Below are positions 59,891-64,000 of a DNA stretch of 64,000 nucleotides, one piece after another. The notes beneath the pieces were generated by a model. The model saw only the letters and a list, made by a program, of their open reading frames with translations, had not been told where the DNA came from and made no database searches. The DNA is taken from contig NZ_CP162006.1 of NCBI RefSeq assembly GCF_040822085.1, positions 3,162,001-3,226,000 on the forward strand, written 5' to 3'. Source of the DNA: Rhodoferax sp. WC2427. Its GTDB lineage: Bacteria > Pseudomonadota > Gammaproteobacteria > Burkholderiales > Burkholderiaceae_C. Numbering within the stretch: the stretch's first letter is position 1; the number at the start of each line of letters is the position of its first letter. A program made the position numbers and the translations under genes.

Positions 59891-60766
59891 CTACCGCCCA
59901 AGATACACCTCAATCACCCGCTCATCCGCCTGCACCTGGTCCAGCGTGCCCTGCGCCAGCACCGAGCCGTCGCACAGCACGGTGACGATCTCGCTGATGG
60001 TGCGGATGAAGCCCATATCGTGCTCCACCACCATCAGCGAATGCTTGCCTTTGAGGGTCAAGAACAGCTCGGCAGTGCGGGCGGTTTCCTCGTCGGTCAT
60101 GCCGGCCACGGGCTCGTCGAGCAGCAGCAGCTTGGGGTCTTGCATCAGCAGCATGCCAATCTCCAGCCACTGCTTTTGCCCGTGGCTGAGGTTGCCCGCC
60201 TGGCGGCCCACGCTGTCGGCCAGGTGGATGGTGACCAGCATCTCGGCCAGCTTGTCGCTCTGCGCCGAATCCAGCTTGAACAGCATGGACGATTGGACGC
60301 TCTTGTCCATTTTCAGCGCCAGCTCCAGGTTCTCGAACACGCTGAGCTGCTCGAACACCGTGGGCTTCTGGAACTTGCGGCCAATGCCCAGCTGGGCAAT
60401 TTGCGGCTCGTTGTGGCGCAGCAAATCGATGGTGCTGCCGAAAAACACCGTGCCCGAATTGGGCCGGGTCTTGCCGGTGATGATGTCCATCATCGTGGTC
60501 TTGCCCGCACCGTTGGGGCCGATGATGCAGCGCAGTTCGCCGGGCGCGATGTCCAGCGACAGGCCGTTGATGGCCTTAAAACCGTCAAAGCTCACATGCA
60601 CGTCTTCCAGGTACAGGATGCGGCCATGGGACACATCCACCTCGCCGGGCGTGTGCACCCGCGAAAAACCGGCTTCGCGGCCACCGGACTCGGTGTTGCC
60701 CGACACATAGGCGGGGTCCTTGGCGGCCAGGCGGCGCGCGCCCTCTTCCATCAGATCGGGGGTCAT
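59891..60766 (-). CDS. urtD: UrtD: urea ABC transporter ATPase
   Basis: ATPase of about 291 residues: Walker A GPNGAGKTT, RKFQKPTVFEQLSVFENLEL, signature LSHGQKQWLEIGMLLMQDPK, Walker B LLLLDEPVAGMTDEE and VVEHDMGFIRTI. The urea-type LSHGQKQWLEIG is a good UrtD marker. The start overlaps the urtC stop by 4 bp, and the N-terminal extension (about 45 residues) is common in betaproteobacteria. Confidence 0.94.
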   Translation of the reverse strand: MTPDLMEEGARRLAAKDPAYVSGNTESGGREAGFSRVHTPGEVDVSHGRILYLEDVHVSFDGFKAINGLSLDIAPGELRCIIGPNGAGKTTMMDIITGKTRPNSGTVFFGSTIDLLRHNEPQIAQLGIGRKFQKPTVFEQLSVFENLELALKMDKSVQSSMLFKLDSAQSDKLAEMLVTIHLADSVGRQAGNLSHGQKQWLEIGMLLMQDPKLLLLDEPVAGMTDEETARTAELFLTLKGKHSLMVVEHDMGFIRTISEIVTVLCDGSVLAQGTLDQVQADERVIEVYLGR

Positions 60767-61866
60767 GCTTTGGCTCCCTTTAATTTCTTCACCAAACCGA
60801 CCACGCCATCAGGGAGAAACAGCGTGACGGCAATAAACAAGGCACCCAGAAAATACAGCCAGAACTCGGGGTAGGCCACGGTAAGCCAGCTCTTGGCCCC
60901 GTTGACGATGAAGGCCCCCAGAATCGGCCCGATCAGCGTGGCGCGCCCACCCACCGCCGCCCACACGGCGATCTCGATGGAGTTGGCCGGGCTCATTTCG
61001 CTGGGGTTGATGATGCCCACCTGGGTCACGTACAGGGCACCGGCCACACCGCACATCACGGCAGAGATCACCCAGATGCTGAGCTTGTAGCCCAGGGGCG
61101 AATAGCCCGAGAACATGACCCGGGTTTCTGCGTCGCGGATGGCCTGCAGCACGCGGCCATACTTGCTGCCCACCAGCCACTTGGCAAACAAGAAGAAGCC
61201 CAGCAGCGTCAAGCCCGTCAGCACAAACAAGACCATGCGCATCGAGGTGGTGGCCATGGGCATGCCCAGGATGCGCTTGAAGTCGGTAAAGCCGTTGTTG
61301 CCGCCAAAGCCGGTTTCGTTGCGGAAGAACAGCAGCATGGCCGCAAAGGTCATGGCCTGGGTGATGATGGAAAAGTACACGCCCTTGATGCGCGAGCGGA
61401 AGGCAAAGAAGCCAAAGACCAGCGCCACCAGGCCGGGGGCAAACACCACCAGAAACAGCGTGGCCCCAAAGCTGCCACTCAGCGCCCAGTGCCAGGGCAG
61501 TTCTTTCCACGACAGGAACACCATGAAGTCGGGCAGATCACTTTTGTAGTTGCCGTCGTGGCCGATCTGGCGCATCAGGTACATGCCCATGGCATAGCCG
61601 CCCAGTGCGAAAAACATGCCGTGGCCCAGGCTCAAAATGCCGGTGTAGCCCCAGATCAGGTCCATGGCCAGCGCGGCAATGGCGTAGCACATGATCTTGC
61701 CGACCAGGCCAATGGCGTAGTCGCTCATGTGCCAGACGCTGTCGACCGGCACCACCAGGTTCAGCAGCGGTGCCACCGCGCACACCACGATCAGCGCCAC
61801 GATGAAACTGGTCCAGCCGGAGCGGGTCAGCAGCGGTCCTTTGGTTGGTAAATTAACTTTGCTCAT
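60763..61866 (-). CDS. urtC: UrtC: urea ABC transporter permease
   Basis: Permease of about 367 residues with eight to ten hydrophobic spans (TSFIVALIVVCAVAPLLNLV, IMCYAIAALAMDLIWGYTGI, LSLGHGMFFALGGYAMGMYL, LFLVVFAPGLVALVFGFFAF). The ATG at 61866 (MSKVNLPTKGPLL) is chosen; it overlaps the urtB stop by 4 bp. GYTGILSLGHGMFFALGGYA is a LivM/UrtC mark. Confidence 0.93.
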   Translation of the reverse strand: MSKVNLPTKGPLLTRSGWTSFIVALIVVCAVAPLLNLVVPVDSVWHMSDYAIGLVGKIMCYAIAALAMDLIWGYTGILSLGHGMFFALGGYAMGMYLMRQIGHDGNYKSDLPDFMVFLSWKELPWHWALSGSFGATLFLVVFAPGLVALVFGFFAFRSRIKGVYFSIITQAMTFAAMLLFFRNETGFGGNNGFTDFKRILGMPMATTSMRMVLFVLTGLTLLGFFLFAKWLVGSKYGRVLQAIRDAETRVMFSGYSPLGYKLSIWVISAVMCGVAGALYVTQVGIINPSEMSPANSIEIAVWAAVGGRATLIGPILGAFIVNGAKSWLTVAYPEFWLYFLGALFIAVTLFLPDGVVGLVKKLKGAKA

Positions 61867-63437
61867 GCTTCTGCACTCCGGCCCTTCATGGCGAAAATTC
61901 CTTGGGGGCGCTTCTGGATGAAGATGATGATCAACACCAGCACGGCAATCTTGGCCAGCACCGCGCCGGTCCAGCCCTCCAGAAACTTGTTCAAAATGCC
62001 CAGGCCCATGGCGGCGTAGACGGTGCCCGCCAGCTGGCCCACGCCGCCCAGCACCACCACCATGAACGCGTCCACGATGTAGCCCTGGCCCAGGTCGGGG
62101 CCGACGTTGCCTACCTGGCTCAGGGCGCATCCGGCCAGCCCGGCGATGCCCGAGCCCAGCGCAAATGCGTAGGTATCAATACGCGCGGTGTTGACCCCCA
62201 TGCACGAGGCAATAGGGCGGTTTTGCGTGACCCCGCGCACAAACAGGCCCAGTCGGGTTTTGCCGATCAACCAGCCCACGCCCAGCAGCACGGCCACGGC
62301 AAACGCGATGATGACGATGCGGTTATAGGGCAGCGACAAGTTAGCCATGACCTGCAGGCCGCCGCTCATCCACACCGGGTTTTCCACGCCGACGTTTTGC
62401 GCGCCAAACAGGCTGCGCACGCCCTGCTGCAGCATCAGGCTGATCCCCCAGGTGGCCAGCAGCGTCTCCAGCGGGCGGCCGTACAGGAAGCGCAGCACGC
62501 TGCGCTCCAGCGCCGCGCCCACCAGGGCCGATGCCAAAAACGACACCGGCACGGCGGCCAGCAGGTACCAGTCAAAGGCACCCGGCAAATACTTGAGAAA
62601 AACGGTTTGCACCAGGTAGGTGGCGTAGGCGCCGATCATCATCAGCTCGCCGTGGGCCATGTTGATCACGCCCATCAGCCCATAGGTGATGGCCAGGCCC
62701 AGGGCCACCAGCAGCAGGATGGAGCCCAGGCTGATGCCGCTGAAGATGGCGCCCAGCTTGTCGCCCCAGGCCAGCGAGGCCTCGACCTTGGCCAGGGCGG
62801 CGTTCAGGGCCACTTTCACATCGGCATCGGGTTCAAGGGTCAGGCGCGCCAGCAGCACGGTCTTGGTGCTGGGGTTGCCGCTGTTGGCCAAGGTGGTGGC
62901 GGCTTCCAGGCGGCGGGCCTTGTCGGTGCTGCCCAGCAGCAGGGCACCGCGCAGCAGGCCCAGCTGGTCTTTGATGGCGGGGTTGGTTTCGGCGGCAAAG
63001 GCCTTTTCCACCAGCGCCAGCTTGTTCTCGTCGGGCTCGGCCAGCAGGGTCTTGACCGCGGCGGCACGCAGCTTGTCGTCTTTGGAAAACAGCTTGACGG
63101 CGGCCAGCGCATTGTCCAGCTCGCTGCGCATCTGGTTGTTGTTGATGATGTCTTCGGCATCCGCGGGCAGGGCCACGTCGGCACCCGTGATCGGGTCTAC
63201 CGCCTTGTCGCCTTGCAGCAAAAATACCTTGTCGCCCAGGGTTTTGACCTGGTCGTCGGAGAGGGCCTGGATGAAGGCGACGGTCTTGTCGTCGGCGCTG
63301 ACCACGGCCTTGTTCAACGCCTCGATGCGCGTCTCGGTTTCGCCAATGGCCAAGCCTTTTACCTCGTCAGCGCTCAGTGCATAAGCGTGACCAGCTACCA
63401 AAAGCGTAGCAGCAATGAGTAGTTGTCGAATCAACAT
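61863..63437 (-). CDS. urtB: UrtB: urea ABC transporter permease with exported N-terminal domain
   Basis: About 524 residues. A signal peptide (MLIRQLLIAATLLVAGHAYA) is followed by an alanine-rich exported region (about 21-215: DEVKGLAIGETETRIEALNK, MRSELDNALAAVKLFSKDDK), which is usual in UrtB, and then the permease (220-520: ISLGSILLLVALGLAITYGL, MGVINMAHGELMMIGAYATY). Part of the signal peptide is coded by sequence that resembles the dispersed hairpin repeat (63370-63409). Partner of UrtC. The operon order is urtA-B-C-D-E on the minus strand. Confidence 0.92.
   Translation of the reverse strand: MLIRQLLIAATLLVAGHAYALSADEVKGLAIGETETRIEALNKAVVSADDKTVAFIQALSDDQVKTLGDKVFLLQGDKAVDPITGADVALPADAEDIINNNQMRSELDNALAAVKLFSKDDKLRAAAVKTLLAEPDENKLALVEKAFAAETNPAIKDQLGLLRGALLLGSTDKARRLEAATTLANSGNPSTKTVLLARLTLEPDADVKVALNAALAKVEASLAWGDKLGAIFSGISLGSILLLVALGLAITYGLMGVINMAHGELMMIGAYATYLVQTVFLKYLPGAFDWYLLAAVPVSFLASALVGAALERSVLRFLYGRPLETLLATWGISLMLQQGVRSLFGAQNVGVENPVWMSGGLQVMANLSLPYNRIVIIAFAVAVLLGVGWLIGKTRLGLFVRGVTQNRPIASCMGVNTARIDTYAFALGSGIAGLAGCALSQVGNVGPDLGQGYIVDAFMVVVLGGVGQLAGTVYAAMGLGILNKFLEGWTGAVLAKIAVLVLIIIFIQKRPQGIFAMKGRSAEA
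63370..63409. repeat. Repeat-like sequence inside the urtB signal peptide
   Basis: Position by position, bases 63371-63410 match copy 11 (45551-45590) at 34 of 40 sites, including ATAAGCGTGA intact and AAAGC...TAGC. The stem arms are partly lost. It covers urtB codons of about residues 10-23. Confidence 0.6.
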
Positions 63438-63512
63438 GGAGTGGCCTGTTGGTTGGGCATGGAAGCGATACCAAATCTGTATGCAAATAGTGTTCCAGCA
63501 GACCCCGCCTGC

Positions 63513-63551
63513 CGAAAAAAAAGGCGCCTCTCGCCTGGTGCGAAAGGCGCC
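63513..63551 (-). terminator. Rho-independent terminator after urtA
   Basis: On the minus strand GGCGCCT and AGGCGCC arms (plus-strand 63523-63529 and 63545-63551) form a hairpin followed by eight T residues, 24 bp after the urtA stop. It would cut urtBCDE transcription below that of urtA, fitting a binding protein needed in excess. Confidence 0.75.
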
Positions 63552-63574
63552 CGAAGAAAAAAGCAGGGACGTGC

Positions 63575-64000
63575 TTACTTCTTCACTGGCTCATCTGGCT
63601 TGCCAGCATTGCCTTCGATGAACGGGCTCCATGGCACGGCCTTGACCGGGCCGGGTGTCTTCCACACCACGTTGAACTGGCCGTCGGCCTTGATTTCGCC
63701 GATGAACACCGACTTGTGCAGGTGGTGGTTCTTGGCATCCATTTCGGACACGATGCCCGAGGGTGCGTTGAACTTCTGGCCGGCCATGGCCGCGATCACC
63801 TTGTCGGTGTCGGTGCTGTTGGCTTTCTTCACGGCCTGGGCCCACATGTTGATGCCGATGTAGGTGGCTTCCATCGGGTCGTTGGTCAGGGGCTTGTCGG
63901 CACCGGGCAGGTTCTTGGCCTTGGCGTAGGCCGACCACTTCTTGATGAACTCGGTGTTGGCCGGGCTCTTGATGGTCATGAAGTAGTTCCAGGCAGCCAG
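63575..64000 (-). CDS. urtA: UrtA: urea-binding protein, 3' part
   Basis: C-terminal 141 codons of the periplasmic receptor; the 5' end is beyond the window. LAAWNYFMTIKSPANTEFIK, KWSAYAKAKNLPGADKPLTN, DPMEATYIGINMWAQAVKKA, NSTDTDKVIAAMAGQKFNAP and IGEIKADGQFNVVWKTPGPV match UrtA. An ATG at 63979 is internal and not the start. It binds urea or short amides and delivers them to UrtBC. Confidence 0.9.
   Translation of the reverse strand: MAAWNYFMTIKSPANTEFIKKWSAYAKAKNLPGADKPLTNDPMEATYIGINMWAQAVKKANSTDTDKVIAAMAGQKFNAPSGIVSEMDAKNHHLHKSVFIGEIKADGQFNVVWKTPGPVKAVPWSPFIEGNAGKPDEPVKK

Noticed and set aside
61902..63422. Long open frame opposite urtB
   Set aside because: Gln/His/Gly-rich antisense shadow of a confident urtB gene.

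Overview
The window reads as a chromosomal stretch of a GC-rich betaproteobacterium of the Comamonadaceae (Rhodoferax/Polaromonas/Acidovorax-like; the genus cannot be fixed from the sequence alone). Reasons: uniformly high GC, PHA-storage genes with phasins, a urtABCDE urea importer, many KstD-like flavoproteins, and at least 14 copies of a short hairpin repeat with core CGCTTATTCCATAAGCG, a type I associate with that family. I see no rRNA, tRNA, CRISPR array, phage or transposase. Layout: (1) 0.2-5.8 kb is an iolC-iolD-iolE-iolB myo-inositol operon in which IolC carries a fused C-terminal aldolase-like domain. (2) 6-10.4 kb holds a RhlE-type helicase and small hypothetical genes, among them a YjfB-like motility peptide and a flavin reductase broken by a frameshift at a small palindrome. 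(3) 10.6-17.1 kb holds two copies of a 'desaturase-like oxygenase facing away from a LacI regulator' module. The second also has a MocE-type Rieske ferredoxin, as in rhizopine (O-methyl-inosamine) catabolism. A lower-GC PIN-like nuclease gene sits between the modules. (4) 17.2-21.2 kb is a Gfo/Idh/MocA - GMC oxidoreductase - UPF0303 operon facing away from an AraC regulator, probably also for polyol or cyclitol oxidation. (5) 21.3-23.7 kb has cbpA-cbpM, an FMN reductase and a small protein. (6) 23.7-42.1 kb is one large catabolic region: a PobR-like AraC regulator, three SDRs, three KstD-like FAD dehydrogenases, two NIPSNAP proteins, a beta-propeller protein, a xylose-isomerase-like TIM barrel, an IclR regulator, an AroE-like dehydrogenase with altered pocket residues, and a complete HAAT-type ABC importer. 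I infer import and stepwise oxidation or aromatisation of an unknown alicyclic acid or cyclitol. (7) 42-48.7 kb is mixed: small membrane proteins, a flagellar-rod-like protein, a receiver-TPR protein lacking the phosphoacceptor Asp, an orphan ureD, a cyclase-PilZ protein, alaC and two tail-sharing small proteins. (8) 48.8-58.7 kb holds a DMT transporter, two phasins, a Pat-like CoA ligase/acetyltransferase, phaC, an HDOD protein and an M15 endopeptidase. Fnr-type half-conserved boxes lie at nearly the same distance before pat and phaC. (9) 58.7-64 kb is urtE-D-C-B and the 3' part of urtA on the minus strand. The two themes most worth following are cyclitol use (iol plus the MocD/MocE/LacI modules plus MocA/GMC) and the alicyclic-acid region. 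A third is the reuse of the hairpin repeat as coding sequence in the urtB signal peptide and in a 31-codon leader ORF.
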